A stretch of DNA of 64,000 nucleotides, from the NCBI GenBank assembly GCA_027919835.1, contig JANVFP010000013.1, positions 1,116,001 through 1,180,000 on the forward strand, in the 5' to 3' direction. The position numbers and the translations under genes were made by a program. Shown here in pieces: positions 19,879 to 30,886 of the stretch. The notes under the pieces are model-generated. The model saw only the letters and a list, made by a program, of their open reading frames with translations. It did not search any database and was not told the DNA's origin. This DNA is from Lentinula raphanica. Its lineage: Eukaryota > Basidiomycota > Agaricomycetes > Agaricales > Omphalotaceae. Positions within the stretch are counted from its first letter, which is position 1. Each line of letters opens with the position of its first letter.

Positions 19879-22145
19879 CTATTTTCGTCTCCTACTTTTG
19901 GCTTCACCCCTAGCCTTTCTGGCTTCCCTCACCGCATGTAAAAGTTTGGTATAATGAAAACGTAAACCAGGAAAGGAAATGTTGAAGCTATCGTAACAGC
20001 CTTGGTGATAAACAGAAAACTCCTCATAGACAAAGCGTATGTTGCTGAGCTTAACAGCTTCAGACTTGTAGTCCTTCACTTGGAAAAGATGACGCCAGTC
20101 TTTGAGTGGTGTCATAAGGCCACGTCCAGTATCACCTTCTTCCCAATACCTCACAACATCATCCAAACTGTTGACTTCTGGTATACGACTTGGTTTTTTT
20201 GGTTGAGAGTGAGCTGGTGGTGGTGGGACGGTAGACGTAGATGGTGGCTGTGGCTGGGTAGGGAATGGTGGAGGAGGTGGGGTAGGGATAGGGAACGGTG
20301 GAGGTGGTGGGGTAGGGATAGGGAACGGTGGAGGTGGTGGGGTAGGGAACGGTGGCAGCATTGGGGTAGGTGTAGATGGTGGTGGTGGTGTAGACAGTAT
20401 CGCTAGTTTAGTAGGTATGAGTCTAGACGGTTGTAATTAGGGTAAAAGTAAACTTACCACGTAGTGAATCAGAGTCAAGAATTCTCTGTTTTGCTGGTGT
20501 GGCTGGTGGAGTAAGCTGGTAGACGATGTCCTCAAATTTCTTCATCATTCTATACTCCAAAGATAGAATATCGTCTCTAGAAAGAGCATCCCCTGTGTTA
20601 CCAGTCCCCATGAACGTATCATGTCTAGCACTGGCACGGTCTGGCATCATGATATCCGTGAAGCCCTCCTCGTAAGCCATTAGCTCATCCAGTAGATAAC
20701 GCATTATGGTACCAACCTAAAGAAAATTAAAGTTCAGTCCTCCAAACTACAGGACATGCAAGAAATAACAAACATTTTCGTTTGAGGACCAACCTCCCCA
20801 CCATTTCACGGCCTTCAAACTCCATTTATGATCAGCCCACATGAAGCGATATTGAGCACCACCCCTTCTGAAACAATGAGTCGTAAACTTTCCCCTTCTT
20901 CCGCTCATCAAACCTGAAGCATCCACTATCCTTTCCAGCAAATTCTCTATACCCATACGACTCGTATTTTCCCCAAACTTCAGCTGCCCAGTAGAAGCAA
21001 TGCCTGGAAAGACATAATCACTATCCATCAACGGTCTCTGGAGCAGAGCCTGGAGATGCTTCATCCAAGTCGTCATATGGGTATAGCAATCGAACTCAGG
21101 ATGTTGAGGATTGTGAGGTATACGATACGCTTGAACTAAGTTGTGAAAGTTCAGAAAACTGTGACTAAGGTTCGAGGAGTCCTGTAACTCACCTTTGTTG
21201 GGATCCTTATTTGTTTTCCTAAAAATCAAGTGAAATTCAACGTAGCTCACACCAGAGTCGGAAACCAGATTGAGCTTCAAGTCTTTGACCATGAAATGTA
21301 TGAGTTCATCATTCCTTTCCAACGTCAGTCACTTTCAAGAGAAACTCCAGACGTTAGGTACATTCTTGTCTCACCTTGTCCACAAGTTGAAAGCTGTTGA
21401 AGAGAACGCCTTGAAATACAATCGTTGTGTTAGAGTGAATTCTTCACTCCCTCCACAAGAGTCTAGATAGTCGAACAGAATCTTGAGGTCAGCGGGAAGC
21501 ATGGGAAGAGCCTGAGTATAGGTGGAAGTCCTGTTCTCTCTGTTCTTGAGCGACTCATAATAGGCTTTGTAGTCAGTTTCGAAGACTGGATTACCCTCCC
21601 ACTCCAGAGAATGGAAGTTGAACTTCCAGAACTCTCCCTGGCATCCAAGAACTCTGTCAAGAATGATAAAGGCTCAATATATAAGATGAACCATATATCA
21701 CATACCGTTCAAAGTAGTCTTTGAAAGCTGACCTTATGCCCTCAGCAGTAGAGAACTTGAGCCCTTGATGATCACACTTGTAGGCTGTCAGCAATCTAAG
21801 AGCCATAGGCGTATACTTGGAAATACTGTCGAAAGCATGAGCCAGCCCTTCAGTGTCCACAGAGTTGTCTGAGTCCTCGGAAGCATCAAAGTTAGCATTG
21901 GCAGCCCATTCTAGCACCCACTTCTTCCCACTCTTCACATATCCAGCATATCCCTTCTTGGTACTGGAGGATTTATACCAGTCCTCGGTTGTTTGGTAGC
22001 TGTGAGAGAGTAGTTGGGAGGCAGAGGGGTTAATTTCCGTTGAACCTTCTTCAGAAGAGACCTCCTGAGCTTTCTGGCGTCTTTTTCGAGGAGTTGAATG
22101 AGAGGAAGAAACAGGATTAAGCCTAGAGTTTCTTTGAGGTGGCAT
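19879..22145 (-). CDS. Crypton-type tyrosine recombinase with GCR1_C-like tail
   Basis: The ATG at 22145 gives MPPQRNSRLNPV and a basic PRKRRQK nuclear signal. Introns near 21660-21707, 21321-21378, 21135-21190 and 20706-20773, and one near 20410-20450, restore one frame. The catalytic set of tyrosine recombinases is visible in order: Arg in LWTRNDELIHF, the HxxR box as THCFRRGGAQYR, the WWGGWS box, and the nucleophile Tyr in TIMRYLLDEL. The intron removed before that segment (GTTTGT...TTTAG) brings box and tyrosine together. After it come a proline-rich hinge with PPPPPFPIPT repeats and a terminal domain (VRYWEEGDTGRG, PLKDW, then a basic KSRRRK end) like the GCR1_C DNA-binding domain known from Cryptons. 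In Cryptons this enzyme cuts and joins DNA through the tyrosine. It is the first gene at the right edge and points into the block. Confidence 0.85.
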
Positions 22146-22154
22146 GGAAGACAC

Positions 22155-22867
22155 CTAGTACGAAGACGAAGAGGTGAGAGCGTTAGAAGCAAGATGTAGT
22201 GAATGGAACAGAAGTCCATGTCTCGAAGTGCTGAGCTCAGACAGATCCTAAAGGTGTTGAATTTGAACAGATAAGGTAGAGAGTGTCAAATTCAGACAGA
22301 TGTAAGCCTCTGAATCAGATCGAGCAAGTTATTCAACAAGTGTCTTAATTCTACGTTTGAGATTAGGAGTGTAAATGAAAGACGGTACTGGAGAAAGTGT
22401 TGGGCTGCTGCACTTCTGAAGGGATATGTAAAAGGTAGACGGTTCAGTTGAGTTTTGAGCCTCTGGCGCAGGTGTGAGAGCTGGTTCGCCGCTGGAGGCT
22501 AGTGTTTAAATCTGACATGTGCCATTTAGCGGCGTGGGCTTAAATTCGGACGGTTTATGACCTACATATTGAAGTATGAACTGTATGAAAGACCAGGGAG
22601 ACACCTCTTGATGAATAGGAGTATTTACGTAAATAGATCACCTCGTTGTCAGTTGCTCAAAGAGAATCCGGTCCTTCTCCTTGTCTTTTAACAATGCTTC
22701 TTTGATCAACAAACTCTTTTCTCTCCTCTCTGATCGCCTTTTCTTTCACATCTTTCTTTTCTTTCCTGCTCAGTTGGTGAAAGTTGCCCGTCTGCTGAAC
22801 ATATTAATCCCCGTCTTTCTCTTTCTTGCACTGTCACAATCCATCTCTCTTCGACCTTCGAGCAACG
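22155..22867. other. Right edge of the accessory block
   Basis: No gene. It contains the 12-base word CAAGTGTCTTAA at 22337-22348, several AAATT-plus-GACAG-type words (22259-22272, 22284-22301, 22505-22519, 22539-22553) and ACCTACATATTG at 22560-22571. From about 22600 the sequence becomes the pyrimidine-rich promoter of the next rightward gene. Confidence 0.5.
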
Positions 22868-23941
22868 ATGAATACCGAGAGCTCCCAGCGAAATAACCAG
22901 GACAAGAAGACTGTTTCTCCTGCTGCTTACCGTTCATTGGACAAGTCTGCTCGCGAGAACATGGATTGGCAAGAGGAGAGAGTTGGGAAGTCCGAGCAGG
23001 TATCGACGAGGTATGTTCATGATCTTTGTTTAGCTGTCTACGTTTAAAGCTCATCTGAGATCTCTTTACAGTCAACTGGAAGCAGCGTTGAAGAAGATGT
23101 CAAAGCAGGCAGCGCAATATGAATTCCAAATGAAAGAGCTAGAGGTGGGCACCACAATGTCTTGCATGCGAATAGTATGCTGATTGAGAACTACGGCAGT
23201 CGCAACTATCTCAAAATCTCAGTAACTTCCGTGCTATAGACAGTCTCTTCAAAGAGGCGTCTACAGGAATCAAGGTCAGCTACTACAGGTCTCTTTCGTC
23301 TCGATATTTCCCTATCCTTACTTCCTGTACAGCGAAATTACAAACGGGCTGATCGTGCCCTACATTCACAAATCCCTGCCATTGAAAAATCCCTCGAAGA
23401 GTCGTCCAATACCCTCACAGACCTGGCGCACACTTTGCCAAAGATCCGAAGTCAAGTGAGGGACATCCGAGTAGTGTATGACACTGGTCGGGAAAAGGTT
23501 TGCCCTTTCGAGAATCGAGTGCATCATTCAGCAGCTGATTGTCGGTTTACTCTTCCTTCTTTTCGCTCTATCCTGCTTTCTTTGTTGGATGTCCATTTGC
23601 CCCCATGTGATTTTTGGTCTCTCATATAATCATGCTCGCAACACATCTGTCATCCGGTTTGTCCTACCTTTGTCTCTTTCTCGTTCGTCTCTGGTCCACT
23701 CGCGCACCAGGCTCAAAGTCTTGTCATGGATCTCACATGGCTCAACACTTCCTTCCACGAACGCTGGCGTCGTACCATCTTCACACCCAACGCACCAGTG
23801 TCTGTCCGATGGAAGGCATTCATGAGGTTTCTGTTCGCCATCTCGTTCTTCCTGTGCTGCATGGTGGTGTGGGTAGGACTTGGTGGAGCCTACAGGGCCT
23901 ACAGACATAAGCTGGTCTGGGGAGAGCGGTTAATGAGCTAG
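22868..23941 (+). CDS. Coiled-coil protein with C-terminal membrane anchor
   Basis: Exons about 22868-23010, 23072-23142, about 23200-23273, about 23334-23499 and about 23711-23941 join in frame to roughly 228 residues beginning MNTESSQRNNQDKK. The middle is helical and charged (QLEAALKKMSKQAAQYEFQM, later IPAIEKSLEESSNTLTDLAH), consistent with coiled coil. A single hydrophobic segment LFAISFFLCCMVVWVGLGG near the end predicts a tail anchor, followed by a short basic tail. The shape resembles a SNARE or tether accessory, but there is no recognisable SNARE zero layer and I do not name it. Confidence 0.7.
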
Positions 23942-24509
23942 GCCAAAGAAATCTCGGTCACACCGCGGAACTGGCAGACCATATCGACCTATATCAGCCT
24001 ATATCAGATTCTTCCTTCGACCTGTCGACCGCCAGCCCCGACTAATCATCCTTCCGATTATGCTGGCTGTCAGAGCTATAACCATCAAAGCTCGTTGCTG
24101 CGTTTTGTGCGCGCGCCTCAAACCACCGCATCGTGTGTACACGAATGCCTTTTCCTTTACATTCCTTCACACCAAAACAATCGATTCCTGGTTTCAGTGA
24201 ATAAAATCTGTCATTTTTGTAAAATGGAACTTGAACTTCTTTGTGATATACTGATTACTCTGATACCCAAGTTTGTACTATAGACATACATAGTCGTTCA
24301 TGCTCATGTAACATTATCCCTCATTATCCTCGTCCTTGCAATGAGAATTGCTATACATATATGCCTTTATTTTGGATGGCTGCGTCTTGTCAAAGCGGGA
24401 GATATGCTGCCTAAAAAGGTAATTTGCCACGTGTTTTCCTATAACGAAGTTACGAACTTGTCATATTTCATTTTCTGCTCTAAGCCGACATCAACAAATT
24501 GCAATTGAA
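23942..24509. other. Intergenic
   Basis: 3' flank of the membrane protein and promoter of VPS5. No gene, repeat or clear motif seen. Confidence 0.5.
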
Positions 24510-27081
24510 ATGGCCGGATTTGACGATTTACTCGCACCTTCACGCTCAATGTTGGAAGACAACCCGTTCAGTGAAGACCACAATCCTTTTGGCTCCACGG
24601 CGCGCTCAGGCTCTCCAGATCCATGGGCCTCTCCGTTTGGCCATAGTCACGATGCTTGGGCTGAAGATCGTCATACACAATCGTCTGTAGACGAAGAATA
24701 CCACGAACCGGAAACACCTGTTTCGGTTTCGGAATCAACTTCAAGCCATCTAGAGACCACGACGACGGAGACACCATCTGAATCAGTCGGGCCTGCAGAA
24801 CCCAGCGATCCTTTGGATTCGGCCGCTGCCAATGTGGATTCTTCTGACGAGGAAGACAATAAGCCCCTGGGATTCAAACGTGCTAGAAACCCATCGTTAA
24901 AGCCGGCTGGATTCAGAGAGAGCGTTGCTGACGTGCCGGAGGTTCCAAAGGAGAACGAAAGCCGGAAAGACGAGGAGCCGACGAAGAGTTTGGAAAAGGC
25001 GCACGAAGAGTCGGAGCAGGACAAAGTGGACGCAGAACAGGACTCAGATAGTAAAGCAGAGTCTCCCAGAGTTTTCTCAGAAACGGCTACGATTCGACCT
25101 CATATGATTGAGGAGCCCGAAACAAACGTCCAGCACTATTCTACAACTCCGACAGTAACTTCTAGTACATCTTCACTTTCAGGTCCCAGTTCCCCTACCG
25201 CGCCGTGGGGCCCTCTGTCCGGTCAAACTTCAGGTGGTTGGGGTGAGCATCAACCATATAGCCCGCCGGAGTTCAATGATGGGATGTCTGCGTCGGCACC
25301 TGTTATATCGCATACCCAGGATGAAGACGACAGCGATGACGATAAACCTATAGGCCAACTTGCTCAAAGTCTTTCCTTGTCTCCAGTAAGTTCCCATTCA
25401 CGTATCACAATCATGACCACCCAGTTTACATTCGTTTATAGAAATCCCAGAACCGTCTGCTATCCAATCGCATCGACGACCCCTCCCTCCCTCCGCTTTT
25501 CACTATAACAGTCGACGACCCACAGAAAGTTGGGGATCCTATCCGCTCATACGTCATGTACACCGTCCACACACGAACTACCTCTCCTCTCTACCAAAAA
25601 TCCGCGTTCTCCGTCCTTCGTCGATATTCGGATTTCCTCTGGCTGTACAATACACTATCGTATAATAATCCTGGAGTCGTGGTTCCTCCTGTCCCGGAAA
25701 AGAATCCGCTGCTTTTCACCAATCCTATACTAGGATCTGCAGGAAAGAAAGGCTATGTTGGACGGTTCGATGAGGGGTTCATCAGGCAGAGGAGGTAGGC
25801 TTTTATCAAGTTGCTTTATCCGGTTCCTCATTTCATATTGATCTAGGTTCGCGCTCGAGAAGTGTATACAGAAAATTGCAAACCATCCAGTACTGTGCAA
25901 AGACCCAGATTTGAAGTTATTCTTGGAAAGCGATACATTTGCATTGGATGTGGGTCCCTCCGTGTTCTACCTTACTTAACAACTCAATATCTCATGCTCT
26001 CGAAATTCTAGATCAAACACCGTAAACCTGACCCAGGATCACCTGGACCGTCAAGTGGTATCATCTCTTCCATAGGTCAGACCCTAGCCAGCGCAACTGG
26101 GTCAAGATTCCACGAGACGGACGACTACTTCGATTCCAAGAGAATATATTTGGATTCGCTCGAGGCCCAACTTCGTTCCCTTGTGAAGTCGATCGACCTC
26201 GTTTCTAAGCATCGTATGGAATTGGCACAGGCTGTATCTGAATTCAGCGATAGAGCGAAAGAACTTGCGGAATCAGGGGATTTCAATACGGGGTTGAATA
26301 TTTCTGGTACGCTATACCATCCTTTGTCGTTTCTTGTCTTGATTCCAATGAAAGACGGTCACCAAGGCTCTTCACAAGCCCAACAAGTCTCACAGGCCCT
26401 AATGGGTCTGGCTGAGGTTGAGCGGAAGGCGCAGGAGTTGCATGTGATCCAGAGTGAACAAGACATGCTTACCATTATGGGGACTGTCGATGAGTATGCG
26501 AGGTTGATTGGAAGTGTCAGGGTATGTGTCTCGCAATATCGTCCCTTACGGTAATGCAGACCCACGTTTCTTATCTATAAGTTGGCGTTTGCCTCTCGTG
26601 GACGGATGTATCAAGCCTGGAAGAACGCAGATGCAGATGTCATCCGTGTCAAGCAGACACATGAACGCAATCGTGGTACGTCTGCATACGGCGGGAACTC
26701 CCCTACACCGGGGACTCTCAGCAAAGGAGCCGGAGGTGCTCTCGGTCATTCGTTGAGTTTAATAGCAGAGGCAAGTCCAATATAGCATCACTCACTGCAC
26801 ATTCTAGTGACTGACAAATGCTCTGACTTCCACAGACTGAAATGCGTGCTGCGCAAGCCAAGCGTGCATTTGAAAACACGTCGCGGTTATGTAAGGCTGA
26901 GATGGCTAGATTTGAGGAAGAGAGGGTGGAAGATTTCCGTGATGCTCTACGGGCTTGGTTGGAGGGCATGATTGGGAGGCAGTCTGAGCTGATTGCTGCA
27001 TGGGAGAGCTATCAGCAAGGTCTGCTGAGAAGATCTGGTCGCTTGCAGAATGGGAGGAGTCAGTCAATCTCAGCTCAGTAG
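24510..27081 (+). CDS. VPS5: Sorting nexin Vps5 (retromer PX-BAR subunit)
   Basis: The start at 24510 gives MAGFDDLLAPSRSMLEDNPF. Exon 1 (to about 25386) is a disordered, acidic N-terminal region with DNPF/NPFG motifs, as in Vps5 and SNX1. The next exons carry the PX domain: FTITVDDPQK, TTSPLYQKSAFSVLRRYSDF with the phosphoinositide-binding Arg, and PPVPEKN. The C-terminal half is a Vps5-type BAR coiled coil (AQLRSLVKSIDLVSKHRMEL, later FRDALRAWLEGMIGRQSELI). Vps5 with Vps17 forms the membrane-bending half of retromer, which returns cargo from endosomes to the Golgi. Introns are about 50-65 bases with normal borders. Order and length fit the fungal family. Confidence 0.92.
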
Positions 27082-27306
27082 TATACTCTGTGTCACGCTA
27101 TTTGAGTCAATGACCAACGCGTACCGTGAGAAAAACTCTATCTGCCTCTCCACTCATAACTTTCACTTTCTTAGTCTTCGCCTTTCACCTTGATCGTGTC
27201 TTATTTAATAAACCTCGTTATCCTAGCAAAGCAACTCAGGTCTTGGAGCAACGCTATCCCACTCAACATAACTGTCCGAAAACTGTGAAGCTCTACGTTA
27301 TTAGCC

Positions 27307-29377
27307 ATGGCCTCCTCTGTATTCTACCGCTTCAACTCTCGGAAAGACGAGTCTCGAGTGACCTTTGATGGAACTGGTATATCCGTGTTCGATTTGAAGA
27401 GGGATATCATCTTAGCGCATAACCTGGCAAAGGCGAATGATTTTGACTTGAAAGTCATCGATGGAGATTCCAAGGAAGGTGCGTCGGACAGACCAATCTT
27501 CGTGTAACAGTCATCCTCAATGTTTTTTATCCTCCAGAAATTCTGGACGACGGTACCATCATTCCTCGTTCTTCTTTTGTCATCATCAAGCGCGTTCCTG
27601 CGGCACGACCTGGAAAAGGAAAGGCATCAATGTATGTCGCAGGTGCAGCCAACATGGTTCCAACCTCGGAATCAGTCCCTCGCGGCTCTGGATTCATTCA
27701 CAGAGGAGCTATGTCCAAAAGATTCGACGGAAAAGACGACATAAAACACGCAGCGGTACAATAAGATATATATCATCTGGAGTTGATCAACTCACTCATT
27801 TTTATTCAGTCTTCGAACCTTGCTGCTCCAGTCAAGTCGAACGTTGCAACCGACGATGAAGCAGCCGCTATGGCTGCAATGTTCCAGGCGCAGTCGGCCA
27901 ATTGGGAGGAAACACAAGAGAAAATGTCCCAGTTAGTCGAATGCTCCTTTGTCGTTGCCCTATATCTTCTGCGTACTTGTATTACTTTACACATTGAATG
28001 TTCTATCACATTGCTAAACTGTTTCATACTCCCATTGCCATCGATTGTTCCTTTTGAATTTGTCTCATAGTCACTTAGTGCTACGCGCATATACAATCCA
28101 CGAGGGCCACCGCGTCCAGGGAGCAAACCAGGACCTTCGTCATATCAGCCTTCTGATCGTCCCTTACCTGCAAGTTATGTATGTTATCGCTGTGGACAGA
28201 AAGGTGGGCCAGCAACGACCTCTTACGTTTCTTGATACTAACACCTAAATTGATCAGGACACTGGATCAAGGACTGTCCTACGAATAGTGATCGCGATTT
28301 CGACCACAAACCAAGAATCAAACGGACTACTGGTATACCACGTAGTATGCTGAAAGCCGTGGAAAACATCAACAACGGAGAGCTTGGTCAAGGAGTTATG
28401 GTTACTCCTGAGGGTGGGTTTGTTGTTGCTCAACCCGATCTGTAAGGGGCCTTGCTATCAGCTCTCTAACAGAAGCTAACACTTGACCGTAGGGCGTCCT
28501 GGCAGAAGCAGGTTTCCCGAACAAACAAGATACTCACTGCAGCGGAAGTACGAGAGCGCAATACACCTTCGGACGCTACTCTTGTGTGTCCAATCGACAA
28601 CAAACTTTTCCGCGATGCTGTCAAAACACCCTGCTGCGGGACCTCTTATTGCGAGGACTGTATACAGACGCACCTGCTTGAGAGAGACTTCATCTGTCCA
28701 AGCTGTGGCAGAAAAATCGCTAGCTTGGATAAGCTAGTCCCAGACTTTGAACGACGGGGTCGAGTGAACGAATATATTCAGAAAGCCATCGATGAAAGTC
28801 GAAGAGAGGCTGCTGCCTCAGAGGAAATGGAAGATGGTACAAAGGTAAGTTCGAAATCATGAAACTCTCATACAAAAATTCTGACCTTTTTCAACAGGAG
28901 ACCATCAATCTCGAACAAGACTTTTATTCTGACCAACAGCCAGGGATGGACGTACAGCAGCTCATCCCCATGCTTCAAGCACAGATATCACAAATATCTG
29001 TGGCACTACAAAACCCATCTCTACCTCCTCGTGTTCGGCAACAAACAGAGGCGCAACAAGAGCAGCTGAAGATGCAGCTACAGCAAGCACAGACGATCAG
29101 CGTCGCGCTCGCTGCCGCCGAATTCCAACAGCAGCAGCAACAACAAGTTCAGCAGATGCAGATGCAGAATATGCAACAACAACAGGGAGCTATGGGCGGC
29201 GGGATGGGATACAATGCGAATATGTATCCTGTCCAAGGAGGTCAGATTGTGCAGGATTCGGCATATCAAAGGCTTCCGGTGAATAATCGTAGACGGAACC
29301 TAAAGCGGGATAGACCATCGGATTTCCTGGAAATCGGAAATGGAGATGATTCCAAGGTTCCTCGGTATTGGGAGTAG
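27307..29377 (+). CDS. MPE1: Mpe1/RBBP6-like cleavage and polyadenylation factor subunit
   Basis: Domains appear in family order: an N-terminal DWNN ubiquitin-like domain (SSVFYRFNSRKDESRVTFDG), a CCHC zinc knuckle (CYRCGQKGHWIKDC) near 28185-28280, and a C4-type RING/U-box (CPIDNKLF, then TPCCGTSYCEDCI and FICPSCGRKI) near 28590-28710. A Gln/Met-rich tail with an NRRRN patch ends at 29377. Mpe1 is part of the CPF complex that cuts and polyadenylates pre-mRNA in the nucleus. Six or so introns were removed to join these. The RING is intact. Confidence 0.92.
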
Positions 29378-30886
29378 CTTTGAAGTGTATGTTGCAAAAT
29401 ATTAGAGAGGTCAAAGACTAAATCGCTGCAGTTACAGTCGCTGAATGTGCCGCTGAGGGTCATTTGGTTTCGGTGAAAATCCAATTGAACGCCCTTCTTG
29501 TAAATCTTGTAAATCTGCTGAACATATAACGAGCAAATAAGATCCTCCGTGAAGTTCCAACCTATTCCGTGCTCGATCTCTTTCGAACATATCGCTCAGC
29601 TGTCACAGGAGTTGGAATACAAACTCAATCGCGGGCACGGATTACTCGCCTTTACGGCGGTAAACCTACGAGAAAGGAGGCTGAAGTACGAAGGATGATT
29701 CAAGTATAACCCCCTTTCTTCAAGTTGGATCCTTGCTCCCAGAGGTGCATGGGGCGCAGCCGAATGTAACTAAGTATCTATTCGGGATTCAGAAACCTGC
29801 TTCGGATGATGTTGAATACCGTTTTGAGTACACTTCCTAATCGACGCATCAGGAAGGTGCTTATCAAAGTTTTATTCGAATTTCGCTGCTAATTTTGAAA
29901 GTCTCATCATTTCTCCTGACTTAGTGAAAACTCAGACCCAGCATCCATGTTACACATTACACCCACCTTAAATCAAAACTGAAATAGTGACTGCTTTCTA
30001 AACCCATAGTAAAATAACGAAGAGGAACCGTCCCTGGTAGCAAGGACGACCAAGACGAGTAAGGCCTTGCTCCCTTGGTTGTCTGCATGTGGTCAGCACC
30101 TCGAAAGAGAATGCGTGAAGGCACAGGGTAGGCTAATCTACCCATTAGGATGCAATAGCGCAGCTGGCTTTGTCCACCCGCCAAGTGGAGACGTCACATA
30201 TATACGAGCGAAGCCGGCTGAGTGCATTGGATGGTGCGTCGGGGGGTGTATCATCCAGAGTGCTCAGACGAGGCGGGAACAACTATCTAATTCGGTCCTC
30301 TTCGTTTTGTTGTTATTTTTGAAAGTAATTATCCATTGATCATTAAGGATGAGAAAGGTGGAAAATCTGAACGCCAACTTTGAAAGTCCTTCCGACATCG
30401 CTTTCAATCCTTTTCTGCGACCGGGGCCGATTGTCATGTCCGCGGAGGGGTTAATTTCGCGAATCGTGGCACATAGCTATGACCTGGCGACGAGCTTCCG
30501 AGTCCGGTGTGGTGTGGACTTCAAGAACGCTTTTTCAACAATGATAATAGAGTACAGACTATATTTTGTTCCTTGGTATCTTGCCGGGTGACCCTAGTAA
30601 CTAGTTGCGAGTTCATTTCGATCTTTCTTAGTTCAAAAATCGTAGACCCAGTTTGAATGATAATATAAAAACACTCTTCTTCTTCCCGCTATGTCAGCGC
30701 GTCTGGTCAGCTCAAGTTGAAGAAGAGTTCAAAAGACGCGACTCAGACGCGACTCGGAGTCGCGTTATGGCGCGGTCACGTACACAGTATTAGGTAACCC
30801 GGGCCTGAACAATCGTTCGACTTCGAAAAATTTCTTTTAAAGCCTGTTCTGCAAGCCGGGTTTTGCTCAAAAGATTTCCCTGCGAA
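29378..30886. other. 1.5-kb intergenic region
   Basis: No gene I can support. Small frames at 29957-30184 (minus) and 30067-30591 (plus) show no domain. A short palindrome CGCGACTC-G-GAGTCGCG lies near 30747-30763, about 120-140 bases before the ERG4 ATG and next to a GCGCGG patch; it may be a promoter element. Confidence 0.5.

Larger units (their letters stand above)
9486..22348 (-). mobile_element. Candidate Crypton-like cargo element (recombinase + TET dioxygenase)
   Basis: A block of about 13 kb in which all three modelled genes run leftward and the tyrosine recombinase is the first gene from the right edge. Its flanks differ from the conserved gene-dense DNA to the right. The exact 12-base word CAAGTGTCTTAA occurs in the same orientation at 9486-9497 and 22337-22348. 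A second pair, ACTTACATATTG at 9443 and ACCTACATATTG at 22560, lies just outside. Either could mark the ends. Recombinase presence and co-orientation are seen; element boundaries and mobility are inferred. No DDE or KDZ transposase was found inside. Confidence 0.5.

Noticed and set aside
12927..22145. KDZ transposase expected next to a TET gene
   Set aside because: No KDZ catalytic domain or CxC zinc motif found on either strand; the only recombinase seen is of tyrosine type.
22146..22154. Upstream GTG start for the recombinase
   Set aside because: Nuclear genes of this type start with ATG; the ATG at 22145 is in frame and sufficient.
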